Source: Bacteroidales bacterium MB20-C3-3 (lineage in GTDB: Bacteria; Bacteroidota; Bacteroidia; Bacteroidales; UBA932). From it: DNA of 64,000 nt. The stretch lies in assembly GCA_035609245.1 (NCBI GenBank), contig CP141202.1, forward strand, positions 558,001-622,000. Reading direction: 5' to 3'. The position numbers were made by a program, and so were the translations under genes. The notes under the pieces are model-generated. The model searched no databases, had not been told where the DNA came from, and saw only the letters and a list, made by a program, of their open reading frames with translations. This document shows positions 27,469 to 37,500 of the stretch, in pieces; the first letter of the stretch is position 1, and each line of letters begins with the position of its first letter.

Positions 27469-28605
27469 TCAGCAAACAGTTAAATAGACATAAGCGTATG
27501 AAAATCTGGCACTTTCCGGAACCATAACCAGTATTTTCTCTCCCCTCTTAAGCCTTCCGCTTTTGAGCAGTTCATCAATCATAAGGAAAGCCGATGCTGC
27601 CGCTACATTTCCGAGTTTAGGTAGATTTACAAACCACTTCTCCTCAGGAATAGGGAATCCCAGATTTGAGAGTTCATCAAAAATCTTCTTTCTAAAATAC
27701 ATAGAAGAGAGATGAGGCAGAAACCAGTCAATATCATCAGGTTTAAGATTCCTTTTAGCTGAGATATCCATAAGAAACTTTCCACCTAGCTTAACAATAT
27801 TAGCTCCCAGCAGTTTTGTATCCTGTTTTAGAGAGAAAAGGGATCTCTCAGTCCACTCTCTTTCAGGATATCTGGTCCAGCCCAGAAGCGTATCTCCATC
27901 ATACTGAGCTCCTGCATACATACAGGCAGGCATTGTGTTAGCATAAGATGTCAGCTCTACCCATTCAACTTTAAGAGAAAGCCCTTCAGTGGCCGGCTTG
28001 CTGTTAATAAGAAGAGCCGATGCTCCGTCTGAAAGCATAAATCTTAAGAAATCCTTCTCAAAGGCAATCATTGGATCCTCCATAAGCCTTGCCAGGCTCT
28101 CGTACTCGTCATTAAAGAAAGAGGCTCTCATCCAGGCAGAAAACCTTTCAGAAGCAACTGCCACCGCATTCTCTCTCTCTCCTGATGATACTGCCATTAG
28201 ACAATACTTAAGAGCATGTATACCACTGCAGCAAGATCCCGCGAATGAGACAACCTCAATATCCTTTACTCCGCCCATCTGTCCATGTATCTGAACAGCA
28301 TGAGATGGCATTATCATCTCCTGAGAAGCAGTTCCGGCAGCAAGGAGATCAATTGTATCTGCATCCACTCCATTGCCGTATAGCCCCTCTATAGCCTCAA
28401 CAGCCATATCAAATGCAGAGTGGGTAACTCTCTGCTCTTTGTCAAGTGCGTAATATCTTGTTTTAATTTGATTATTTCGTAAAATGAGCTCTTTTGCTCT
28501 GGAAGGTTTGCCGCCAATCATTCCCAAATACTCCTCAATCTCATGATTTTCAACAGGAGAATTGGGCATGAAGGAGGATGTCTTAGTTATATAAACAGGG
28601 CGCAT
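27469..28605 (-). CDS. darB: Ketoacyl synthase III family protein, DarB-like
   Basis: DarB-type enzymes condense and cyclise two acyl chains with DarA to give cyclohexanediones and then dialkylresorcinols. The 378-residue protein has the KAS III fold: Cys nucleophile in FAGSCCSGIHAL (near residue 127), His in WFLPHLSSMYF (near 291) and Asn in LGNVAAASAF (near 336). The gene follows darA by three bases, as in known dar loci. The presence of both genes is the strongest sign that this cluster makes a dialkylresorcinol. Substrate chain length cannot be read. Confidence 0.85.
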   Translation of the reverse strand: MRPVYITKTSSFMPNSPVENHEIEEYLGMIGGKPSRAKELILRNNQIKTRYYALDKEQRVTHSAFDMAVEAIEGLYGNGVDADTIDLLAAGTASQEMIMPSHAVQIHGQMGGVKDIEVVSFAGSCCSGIHALKYCLMAVSSGERENAVAVASERFSAWMRASFFNDEYESLARLMEDPMIAFEKDFLRFMLSDGASALLINSKPATEGLSLKVEWVELTSYANTMPACMYAGAQYDGDTLLGWTRYPEREWTERSLFSLKQDTKLLGANIVKLGGKFLMDISAKRNLKPDDIDWFLPHLSSMYFRKKIFDELSNLGFPIPEEKWFVNLPKLGNVAAASAFLMIDELLKSGRLKRGEKILVMVPESARFSYAYVYLTVC

Positions 28606-28608
28606 AAT

Positions 28609-29535
28609 TTATTGGTTAGGTTTTAAAAAAAGAATATTGCTCTTTATAGTCTCATATGAACCTCTTCTGAGAGGCCAGGTGAGCTTAAAGAAGAGCGAAC
28701 CAAAGGGTGAGATGGCAAATATAAGAGTTAGTAAATACCACTTAAAAATTTTAAGTCTGGCAGCTCTTGCAGGATCTCCATAACTGCCCTTCTTGAGGAC
28801 CCATCTTGCCCAGGCTCCCCATATTTTGTTACCGTTATTTTCAATAAAGTAGATATTTGGATTGAATTTTAATCCACCTTTATTAACAATTGACCTCTGC
28901 ATCTCCTGAAAATCTTTAGTTTTCAGGGCCAGGCAGATATCCTCAGATATATTGGAAAGAGAGGCTATGTCTGCATCAGAAACACCGGCAGCCGGAAGAA
29001 ATCTTGTTGCCTCCTTTTTGTTCCCGATAAGCCATCTGAATATTGTTAGAACACTCACAAGATTATTATGTTTGTCCTCAAGTGCTATGTGGCCGGAGAG
29101 TCTGGCACCCGAGCCGGCCAGGCTTTCTCTTATACTTTTAATAGCAGAAACCCACATGTTTCTTGTTCCCCCGACAGCTATAACATCTCTTCCCCTTAGA
29201 TAGGCTTTAGTCTCCTCTAATCTCAGAAAAGAAGCGACAGGGATTGACGGTGCAAGAAACCAGGGCTGGTAACCTAGAACAACAAGGTCAGCATCCAGAA
29301 TATCTGAAAAATCCATCGGAATAAGAGGAAAGGGAACTTCTGCTCTGGACTCGGGAAAGATGTCATAAAATTTCTCAGATGTCCATGGAAAATCGAATGG
29401 CTCAACAGGGACTATTTTTTTATAAACCAACTGGCATCCCATCATTTCCAGTGGTGAGAGAAGCGAACTAAGAATCTCAAAAAGCTGTCCTGTTTGAGTA
29501 TAATAAAAAACTGCTATTTTGTATTTTCTCTCCAT
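28609..29535 (-). CDS. darA: Dialkylresorcinol condensing enzyme DarA-like
   Basis: The 308-residue protein matches DarA, the partner of DarB in dialkylresorcinol formation. Its N-terminus has a flavodoxin-like beta strand and loop (KIAVFYYTQTGQLFEI, residues 6-21), and later conserved blocks such as DADLVVLGYQPWF and AVGGTRNMW. A hydrophobic stretch near residues 270-290 suggests membrane attachment. Role names in the family (condensing enzyme) rest on genetics of the darA/darB pair; the flavodoxin-like look hints at a redox or aromatisation step, which is my inference. It lies three bases from darB and from the LolA-like gene. Confidence 0.85.
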   Translation of the reverse strand: MERKYKIAVFYYTQTGQLFEILSSLLSPLEMMGCQLVYKKIVPVEPFDFPWTSEKFYDIFPESRAEVPFPLIPMDFSDILDADLVVLGYQPWFLAPSIPVASFLRLEETKAYLRGRDVIAVGGTRNMWVSAIKSIRESLAGSGARLSGHIALEDKHNNLVSVLTIFRWLIGNKKEATRFLPAAGVSDADIASLSNISEDICLALKTKDFQEMQRSIVNKGGLKFNPNIYFIENNGNKIWGAWARWVLKKGSYGDPARAARLKIFKWYLLTLIFAISPFGSLFFKLTWPLRRGSYETIKSNILFLKPNQ

Positions 29536-29538
29536 AAG

Positions 29539-30150
29539 TCAGGGTTTGAACATATTAGAGGCAAATCTGCTGTTTGTTGAGACTCCTCTGAATCTATAAA
29601 TTGTTACATCATCATTTTTCTCATATAGGTGCAGCTCCTCAATTGAGTAGTCTGCAACAGACAGCCTGAGCTCAATTCTCTTATAAGGGTTGTTCTTTGA
29701 TTTTGTTTTAGGCTCTATTACCAGAGAGTGGCTACCCTCTCCATCAATATAAACAACTCCATAAGAGTCAGGTATTGAAGATATATCACCACCCATACAG
29801 GCCTCCATAACTTTGGCTAAATCAGACAAAGCTTTCTGTTTGTCAAGAGAAAATGAGGTGGTTCCACTTTTAGACAAAATATGGATATTTGACGATGTCA
29901 TAATAATTGACATCATCTTTGGAGAAGTATAGTCAAACCGGACATTCCCCGGTTTACTGAAGAAGAAATTACCTGAAGACTTAACTTTCTGATTAAGAAC
30001 TTTAATCTCTTTCTCTTGCTCAAATGTTCCGGAGACTGTTTTAATTGATGCTGTATGACGGGCCATTGCAGAGAAGAACCTCTCGCCTGATTCGGGAGAG
30101 AACGAGCAGATAAAGAGATATAATATCAGTAACCCGGTAATCTTTTTCAT
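29539..30150 (-). CDS. LolA-like outer-membrane lipoprotein carrier (first copy)
   Basis: The 203-residue protein has a signal peptide (MKKITGLLILYLFICSFS) and the LolA-type pattern: a long helix followed by GTFEQEKEI and GNFFFSKPGNVRFDYTSP, the beta-barrel entry. LolA ferries lipid-anchored proteins across the periplasm; cluster-linked versions probably carry the pigment or a lipid instead. It is one of two LolA-like genes in the operon. The start is the ATG at 30150; a TTG six bases upstream is less likely. The 36-base gap before it is the largest in the operon and has a possible promoter box. Confidence 0.8.
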   Translation of the reverse strand: MKKITGLLILYLFICSFSPESGERFFSAMARHTASIKTVSGTFEQEKEIKVLNQKVKSSGNFFFSKPGNVRFDYTSPKMMSIIMTSSNIHILSKSGTTSFSLDKQKALSDLAKVMEACMGGDISSIPDSYGVVYIDGEGSHSLVIEPKTKSKNNPYKRIELRLSVADYSIEELHLYEKNDDVTIYRFRGVSTNSRFASNMFKP

Positions 30151-30163
30151 ACGCAATTAACTA

Positions 30164-30171
30164 CAAATATA
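30164..30171 (-). promoter_or_regulatory. Possible internal promoter -7 box
   Basis: On the minus strand the largest gap of the operon contains TATATTTG, a fit to TAnnTTTG. No clear -33 TTG lies at the right distance, and transcription would begin only a few bases before the ATG at 30150. It may give the lolA-darA-darB segment extra expression. Confidence 0.25.
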
Positions 30172-30186
30172 AAGAAAAAAGGGGTA

Positions 30187-31482
30187 CTATCTAACATCTA
30201 AAAATTTAACAGCCTTTCTGCTCTGCAATGGCATTATGGCTTTTGAAAGAAGCTCCACAGGTTCAAAACTAATCTCCGGAGCAACTCTTATTCTTGCTCT
30301 GAAATGCTCTTTAATTCTGCGCTCAAATGAGTCAGTTGGGGTCTCTGTTCCTATCTTTATAAGTATTGAGTCTGTTCCAAGTGAATTTGTATAAACCTGA
30401 ACCTGATAATTAATTATTCCGTCAATATTGTCAAGAATGTCATAAAGAGCAGAAGGATATAGTGTTGTCCCTTTATATTTAATCATCTGACCTTTTCTTC
30501 CCAAAATTGGGCTAAGTCTGGTGCTGTTTCTGCCACAACTGCATTGTTTATTAAATGCCCGGCAAAGATCTCCGGTTTTAAATCTTATCAAAGGCATCCC
30601 CTCTACGCCCAGAGTTGTGACTACCAACTCTCCTATCTCTCCTTCCTGTACCGGCATTTCATTTTCATCAAGTATCTCAATAATAATAAGATCTGGCTGA
30701 TGGTGAGCGCCGCATAAATGTTCACACTCTGTAAAAGAGCTTTGCATTTCAGTTGATGCATAAGTTGAGTGAAGAGAGAGATTTGGCCAAAGTTGTTTAA
30801 TCTTTCTGGTCAGAGTGTTATCTGACAGATCAATATCCCTTAGTGGCTCTCCAATACAGATCGCTCTTTTAAGAGATGCATCTCTGCACTCAATGCCATT
30901 CTTTGCAGCATATTCAGCTAACTTTATCAGAAAAGAGGGGACCACAATGCAGGACTCTGGTTTAACACTAAGAATCGAGCTCCATTGGAGTTCCGGTATT
31001 CCGTTTCCAACCCTTACTATTCCGGAACCAAGCGACCTTGCACCCAAAAAATAGGCGAGTCCAGCCATAAACCGTCTGTCAAGAGTGGTCATTATCTGTA
31101 ACACCTCATTACTCTTCAGTCCTGCAGTTGTAAATGAGACCATTTCATTATATGCCAGCCTGTCCAGATCGCTCTCTGTAAGCATAAATGTAACCGGCTC
31201 CCCAAGCGTTCCTGAAGTTGTTACATAATCGATAACCCTCTCCCTTGGAACACAAAGAAACATTTCATTATGCATCTGCAGGTCCTGTTTATCTGTAGTA
31301 GGGAGCAGTGAGAGGTCTGATATGGATTTAATTTTTAAAGGGTCTACTCCGCAATTTTTAAAAAGATTGATGTAGTAGGGTGAACTGGATGCAACATTTG
31401 CCAGAGTCTCCTGTAACGAGCTAATCTGAAATTCTGCGATCTCCTCACGGGACTTGAATTGTATTTGAGGATCTCTTTTCAT
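30187..31482 (-). CDS. Adenylate-forming ligase, PaaK/coenzyme F390 synthetase-like
   Basis: This 431-residue enzyme should activate a carboxylic acid with ATP and load it on CoA or an ACP. It shows the phosphate-binding loop TTSGTLGEPVTF (near residue 90), the aromatic-acid pocket region, STEMQSSFTECEH with nearby Cys/His (CEHLCGAHH) typical of PaaK/F390-type enzymes, and the hinge FKTGDLCRAF followed by CSCGRNSTRLSPILGR. With an ammonia-lyase in the same operon, (hydroxy)cinnamate is the likely substrate, giving the aryl starter unit. It lies one base from the acylase gene upstream. Confidence 0.85.
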   Translation of the reverse strand: MKRDPQIQFKSREEIAEFQISSLQETLANVASSSPYYINLFKNCGVDPLKIKSISDLSLLPTTDKQDLQMHNEMFLCVPRERVIDYVTTSGTLGEPVTFMLTESDLDRLAYNEMVSFTTAGLKSNEVLQIMTTLDRRFMAGLAYFLGARSLGSGIVRVGNGIPELQWSSILSVKPESCIVVPSFLIKLAEYAAKNGIECRDASLKRAICIGEPLRDIDLSDNTLTRKIKQLWPNLSLHSTYASTEMQSSFTECEHLCGAHHQPDLIIIEILDENEMPVQEGEIGELVVTTLGVEGMPLIRFKTGDLCRAFNKQCSCGRNSTRLSPILGRKGQMIKYKGTTLYPSALYDILDNIDGIINYQVQVYTNSLGTDSILIKIGTETPTDSFERRIKEHFRARIRVAPEISFEPVELLSKAIMPLQSRKAVKFLDVR

Positions 31483-31483
31483 G

Positions 31484-33154
31484 TTATTTTAATTTTTCAA
31501 GTTTATTTATAATGTATCTCCTTGTCTCTTCAGACGGGAGCTTCATCTCAAGTGCTTTACTGAACATTGCTGAGGCTGAACTATAATCTCCTGAAGAGAG
31601 AAAATTCTCCCCCAAATTAGTATATGTCTGAAAAAAATATGGATTTATCATGATGTAAGAAGAGACAAACTCCTCATCAGCAGATATTTTTTCCGATGTT
31701 TTTTGAGATAATAATTTTGACATTTTTCTAAAATCTCTGACTTTAGGCTCAAATTCATTTATCTGAACTGAATCAGCAGGAATATCTTTAAAATCATCTT
31801 TTATATTATTGGCAGAGAGGTTAAAAAGCTCGTTTAAGTCATATTTAACCATCTTGCCCAATTGCCAGGGAGCTGTGCTAACCCAAACTACCCTTTGAAC
31901 CGGTTTAAAAATTACTGAATGGTGAGATATATACTGGTTTATTGACATCTCGTTTCCCAATCCCAGCTCTTCATCTGATATACCATTTTTATTACGCAAA
32001 ATCCGGGCAGATCTCTCTGGAGAGAGTGGTTTCATATCAGCAATAAGCTGTTTAAGTCTGTTATATCTATACTGAGAGTGACTCCCCTCAATTGCCTGTA
32101 CAGCCTCTTTGTTCTGTTTGTCATTAAAAAAGCCTGCTGTCTGGAAGTGGTTAGTAGATATAATCAATTCCCCCTGAGTTGTGAATAATCGTGTATTGTC
32201 CGGGCTCTTTTCAATAATAGCAGCACGATTTTCAAGACCAGAACCAATTAAAAGAGACTCTGATACAAATGCATCTCTTTTTGATGCTATAATATATGCC
32301 TCTTCAATATTTGAAGCATATTGCAATATCTCTCTTGCAATTATTGAGATTGGAGTATTAGATCTTACCGGAGGTGAAGATTTTGCTGCATTCATTGTAA
32401 TTGTCAGCCCCTTTTCATTCATCCCTGAGAGTACACCGGACATTCCTGCCCAGCCAACAGATAAAAACTTATAGCCTTTATCCGGCTCCATAATAGTTAC
32501 TACCTTGTTTTTCGCAAAATCGTCACCAACCCAGAAATCAAAATTTCTGCCAATTATAAGTGTTGAATCGTCACTTTCAGAACCCCACGCAGCAAAGGAA
32601 GAGCAACCTACAAGCATATACTCCTGCATTGCATGGCCTAAATCATGTGCAGCGTGATAATTTAATTGTCTGTCATACGGAGATCCTATATAATCGAACT
32701 CACTGCTACTCCCAAGAGATGTCGCATATATCTCTTTTCTGAACTCCTCCTCAATATTTGACCGGATATTTCTGTTGTAAATAATTGTCAGATATTTCAG
32801 GAAAGATAGGTATCTCTCATTGGGAATGATAATTTTTATCTGATCAACAAATGCTCTCTCCTGCTCATGCATTAAAGATTTACACAACTGCCCAAAAGCA
32901 AGGCCTCTCTCCTCAGCATCACCTCTCAGCCTTAAATTCCATAAATCACCCTCACCCTTTTCAAGTGAAGATCTCCCAAAAAGCAAAACTCCTGCTGAGT
33001 CTCGGGTAGATGGTATTACCACTGGTAATGAATTATCCGGGATGCTCCTGTCAGCAGTTACATATAGTATAACTCCCGCAGCAGCCATCAAAAGAATCAG
33101 AGAGAGAATTGTCGCTGCAATATATTTTAAAATCTTCCCAAATACTTTTGTCAT
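31484..33154 (-). CDS. C45-family acyltransferase/amidase with membrane anchor and TPR tail
   Basis: The 556-residue protein has an N-terminal membrane helix (residues about 10-33), then a C45 autoproteolytic domain like isopenicillin acyltransferase and related N-terminal-nucleophile hydrolases. The predicted nucleophile is Cys near residue 182 in LVGCSSFAAWG, with IIGRNFDFWVGDD downstream as in the family. The last 60 residues look like a tetratricopeptide pair (NLGENFLSSGDYSSASAMF). It is probably periplasmic and may transfer or remove an acyl group, for example joining the polyene to the resorcinol. It overlaps the oxidoreductase gene by four bases (ATGA). Confidence 0.78.
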   Translation of the reverse strand: MTKVFGKILKYIAATILSLILLMAAAGVILYVTADRSIPDNSLPVVIPSTRDSAGVLLFGRSSLEKGEGDLWNLRLRGDAEERGLAFGQLCKSLMHEQERAFVDQIKIIIPNERYLSFLKYLTIIYNRNIRSNIEEEFRKEIYATSLGSSSEFDYIGSPYDRQLNYHAAHDLGHAMQEYMLVGCSSFAAWGSESDDSTLIIGRNFDFWVGDDFAKNKVVTIMEPDKGYKFLSVGWAGMSGVLSGMNEKGLTITMNAAKSSPPVRSNTPISIIAREILQYASNIEEAYIIASKRDAFVSESLLIGSGLENRAAIIEKSPDNTRLFTTQGELIISTNHFQTAGFFNDKQNKEAVQAIEGSHSQYRYNRLKQLIADMKPLSPERSARILRNKNGISDEELGLGNEMSINQYISHHSVIFKPVQRVVWVSTAPWQLGKMVKYDLNELFNLSANNIKDDFKDIPADSVQINEFEPKVRDFRKMSKLLSQKTSEKISADEEFVSSYIMINPYFFQTYTNLGENFLSSGDYSSASAMFSKALEMKLPSEETRRYIINKLEKLK

Positions 33155-34593
33155 AATCCCATCTTATTTATAAAACCTGTACCAATAATCTCAGAGCAGG
33201 TGAGTAATGATGTAAATGTCACACCCATAACTCCATGAAGATTAACGCTCTGCCCTGCCAAATACAAATTTCCAACCTTTGTCTTTACCGGCAAAAATGT
33301 TGAAAGTGGTTTTTTGTAATCCTTCATAATTCCATATATTGAACCATCCGGAGATTTTACATAATCTCTGTATGTCAACGGAGTGGCAGAGCAGCTAAAA
33401 TCCACAGACTCTCTGAATCCCGGCAGAACCTCCTCCACCCTTTCAATTAAAATATCAGAATATCTATTTTTAAACTCAAGGTAATCATCGCCCCTGTTAC
33501 CCCGGGTGGTTTGGGACCATTTACCTACCTCGTCAATAGTCATTGGAGTCAAAAGAGTTATAACCTCTGCGAACTCACCTTTACCCTCAGGAGCCTGAAA
33601 TGCAACCATAAGAGGTCTCTCGCCCTGTATATGCAAATTGCTGTTTATATACTTCATATGGTTAGGCTTAAGAATCAGATAAAGGGAGAACATACTGCAA
33701 GAGTTGTGTAATTGGTTAACCCTTCGCCTGTATGTCTCCTTAATACCTGATTCACCGTCAAGCATTCCCACAGTAAGGGATGGATGAATTGTAGAAATAA
33801 CTCTCTTTGAGTAGAATCTTTCACCACTTTCAAGCTCAACTCCACTTACACAGCCATTTTCTGTAATAATTCTTTTAACATTTGCCCCACACCTTACCTC
33901 TCCACCATAGGACATAATAATTCCAGACAATGCTTCTGTGATTTTATAAGCCCCTCCCCTAACTCTCCATGATGATTCGATATATGAATTATTTGCCATT
34001 GCATGTACATAGTAGGGGGTAACTGCAGACTCTCCGCAATATATTATTGAATTGCCTGTTAATATACTTTTTAACCTTTCACTCTTTATAAATGCCGATA
34101 TTGAAACCTCCACAGACTTGGTAACAGATTGCAGAGACTCTGCAGAGAATCCGTTACCCATTCTTACACTATCAACAGAGAGCATTGCTGTTCTCTTTAT
34201 TGAATCCGCATATGCCTCCAGACCCACTCTCTCTTCCGGGAAAAAATCAGATAATTTATCTACAAAATTACTGTGCTCCATTGCAATTGGATAACTCTTA
34301 CCATCAATGTAAACAACATCAAATGAGTCCGGATTCATCCTGACAAAGCCAACCCTGTCCATCAGATCTAAATAAGAGAAAAACCTCTCCATAAACTGAC
34401 CCTTATCCAGACTTCCAATGTAGTGAACAGAGGAATCAATTACGACCCCCCTCCTTTTAAATGGTTGAAAATAGCCCCCCGTACTCTCCCCCTGCTCCAG
34501 AACAAGAACACCCAGACCCTCTTTAGCGAGAATTGCAGCGCATTCAAGTCCTGCAAGACCACCACCAATTACAATTGTATCAATTTTATTCAT
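33151..34593 (-). CDS. FAD-dependent oxidoreductase, phytoene desaturase/retinol saturase-like
   Basis: This 480-residue enzyme begins with a dinucleotide-binding motif (IVIGGGLAGLECA, residues 8-20) and ends with GQSVNLHGVMGVTFTSLL, the family C-terminal FAD contact. The layout matches phytoene desaturase and all-trans-retinol saturase relatives. In flexirubin-type clusters such a gene probably adjusts double bonds or oxidation of the polyene or ring; the exact step is unknown. It overlaps the MMPL fusion gene by eight bases and the acylase gene by four, so translation is coupled. Confidence 0.87.
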   Translation of the reverse strand: MNKIDTIVIGGGLAGLECAAILAKEGLGVLVLEQGESTGGYFQPFKRRGVVIDSSVHYIGSLDKGQFMERFFSYLDLMDRVGFVRMNPDSFDVVYIDGKSYPIAMEHSNFVDKLSDFFPEERVGLEAYADSIKRTAMLSVDSVRMGNGFSAESLQSVTKSVEVSISAFIKSERLKSILTGNSIIYCGESAVTPYYVHAMANNSYIESSWRVRGGAYKITEALSGIIMSYGGEVRCGANVKRIITENGCVSGVELESGERFYSKRVISTIHPSLTVGMLDGESGIKETYRRRVNQLHNSCSMFSLYLILKPNHMKYINSNLHIQGERPLMVAFQAPEGKGEFAEVITLLTPMTIDEVGKWSQTTRGNRGDDYLEFKNRYSDILIERVEEVLPGFRESVDFSCSATPLTYRDYVKSPDGSIYGIMKDYKKPLSTFLPVKTKVGNLYLAGQSVNLHGVMGVTFTSLLTCSEIIGTGFINKMGL

Positions 34594-37500
34594 ATGATGT
34601 ATTTTTGGGCCTAATTGTAAATATTGTATTTGATGTTAAATTATCATTTCTTGTCTCCTCCACAACACAGTTTAACCTGCTGCTAATCTCCCTTATTTTA
34701 CTGCCACTGGTGAAGCAGGGTGAGTGGCTTGCCTTATTGAATTTTAGAATTTTTATGGAAAACCACTCAGTAAGTTTTGTAATTCTATGGTCCCTCTCTC
34801 TCTCAGAGTCACCATCTCTTAATATAATAAATCCCCCCGGTTTTAATGAATTAACAGATCTTATGATTAAGGACTCCTGCTGTTCAGGGAGAAGATAATG
34901 CAACACATCATTAATAACAATTACATCACTCAACGGTAAATTGCAAGTGAGTGCATCTGCACAGGTAAAGTTTATATTACCTCCTGATATCCAAGAACTT
35001 TTGGCCATTTCAATCTTTTCCGAATCATAGTCTATCCCATTCACAACTCTGTCAGGAGAGAGGAGACCAAGCATAAAACAGAGAGGACCATATCCGCATC
35101 CTATATCAGTTACAACTGCCTCAGCAGGAATAATTGTATGAAAAGGTTTGTAGTAGTTCTCCATTCTCATTTTTATCCTTAAATACCACTCAGTGACAGG
35201 CCCTTTATAAATATATCCGGACATAATTTTTTGCATAAAAAAGAGATTGGATGGAGCATCATTTACTGATCTTAAATCTCTGTACTCCTTACGCATAAGA
35301 GCAACAACTGATTTACTGCGCTCTCTGTAGTCCAGACCAAAGCGAACATCTTGGTAAGAGATTCTCTCCAGAATTTTATAACCAATAACCCCTCTCTTGA
35401 CATAAAATGGTTGTCTTTTTGAAACCAGATTACCATTACCATATATAATTATTGGAATTATATCCAGAGACAACTCCTCGGCAATTTTAAAGGCCCCTTT
35501 GTGGAATCTGTGAATCTCCATATCGGCAGAGCGAGTACCCTCAGGAAAGACAAGAAGGGAATACCCCTCTGAAATCTTTGGCTTTATATACTCTATATGA
35601 TTTTCCACCCCATCCTTGTGATAAAGAAAGCCTGCAAACCTGACAATATGACCAAATACAGGAGAATTCCACACCCACTTATTTGTCATCATAATTATTT
35701 TTGGATGGAGGGAGAGTAACATTAAAATATCAATAAATGACTGGTGGTTTGCAACAATAACTGCAGGACGGTTAAAATCCTCATTAAATGGGTTCTCTCT
35801 GAATATTCTTACTGTTGGAGAGAGCTTCACCGGAAAAAATACCAGTACCCTCAGGATCTTTCTAAATAATAGAACTCTTTTGGAATGGTTAACCGGCAGA
35901 AGAGTTAAGATGGGTATAAAAGCAGCAGCAAAGAGACAGCCTGTTGCAAAGGCTGAGAATGTAAGCAACATCTGAAGCACCCCTGAGAATGTGTAAGGGT
36001 GTAATCCCCTTGAAGCCGGAGATGTGATAAAGAACCTGTAAACCAGAGGCTGTATTGTATAAGCAACTAACCATACAGCCGAAATGCCAACAATAGAGAC
36101 AAGGGCAATTGATCTTAAAGCAGGATGAGTTGCAAATGCCATTGAGCCCACACCCGCAAGCACAGTAAACGTCGAAAAGAAAATTGCACTTTTATGTGAT
36201 TCTAACGCGCCCTCTCTCCCCTGATATTCAGCAGATAGACCATCTAATACAAAAATACTGAAGTCATCCCCTATTCCAAATATAAATGTAGCCAGCAGAA
36301 TGTTAAAAATATTAAACTCAATGGAAAAAACATTCATTAATCCCAGTATTATAACCCAGCTCACAGCCATTGGAAGAAAAGCCATAAGAGCCAGTTCAAC
36401 TCTTCCGTACGAGATAAGAAGAGTAAGAAATACAAGGAGAGAAGATATAAGAAGGATTATGTTAAAATCCTCCTTAATAGTTATTGCCCAAACAGAAGAG
36501 AAATGGGCTCTGTCAAGAATCCCGAATGATGTCTCTTCCAGGAGCTCTTCATACAACTTCTCCTTTTGGACATCCTCAGAATGGAGCTGTGTTAAGAAAG
36601 TGTACAAACCATCCCGCTCCTCTGCCCACTCTTTAAAAAAATGCGGCAATGACTCTATTCCACCGGAATAATCAACAGGAGTGTACTCCTTCTCAAGTAT
36701 TGAAATAAAACTGTCAAAGGCATCACTTGAAAAACCAATTTCTTCTCCATTTTGTACCAGGTCAGTTTTCAGTCTTTGGGACTTACCGTCATCCCAGAAT
36801 TTGTTCCATCTCCCTATCCGCTCGGTTTGAATTGATTCAGGAGGAAGAAGCCAGGAGAGAGAGGCACTTCTTATTGATTGGCCGCTATTCCTGAGTGAGT
36901 CAAGTATGAGATTATCTATGTAATATGATTCTGCTGCATTTTTAAGACTTCCGGATGATGACAAGAGAAAAACCCTTGCATCTCCCCCTCCAAAATCCAC
37001 GGAGAAACTCTTCTGAGCTTTTGACAGACTCTCCGGCTCATATCCCAGATTTGAGAAATCACTATCAAATTTTACTCCCGAAGCAAGAAAAATACCAGCA
37101 ACAGCCATAGCAGCAATAAGCCATCTTAACCATATTACCTTTTCATATTTAAATGATGTTATTTTAACAATTGCCCTGTATAATCTAGTCTCTCTCTCCT
37201 CATTATTTACTTTTATAAAATGAGGTAAGAAAATAAGAGAAAAGAGGGTGGTTCCAGTTAGAGTCAAGGCGGAAAAGAGGCCAAAATCCTGTAAAAGAAC
37301 TGAGTTTGTAAAAAGAAGCCCAACAAAGGCACCAATTGTAGTAAAACCTCCAACAGTTAGTGGATAGGCAAGCTCATCTATCAACTGTTCAATAGTCTTA
37401 ACATGCTTTAAATGTGAAATAACATGTATAGAATAACTCAAAGCAATACCCATTACTGTCGCTCCGGCTCCAATTGCAATTGCAGAGACCGGTTCCCCTC

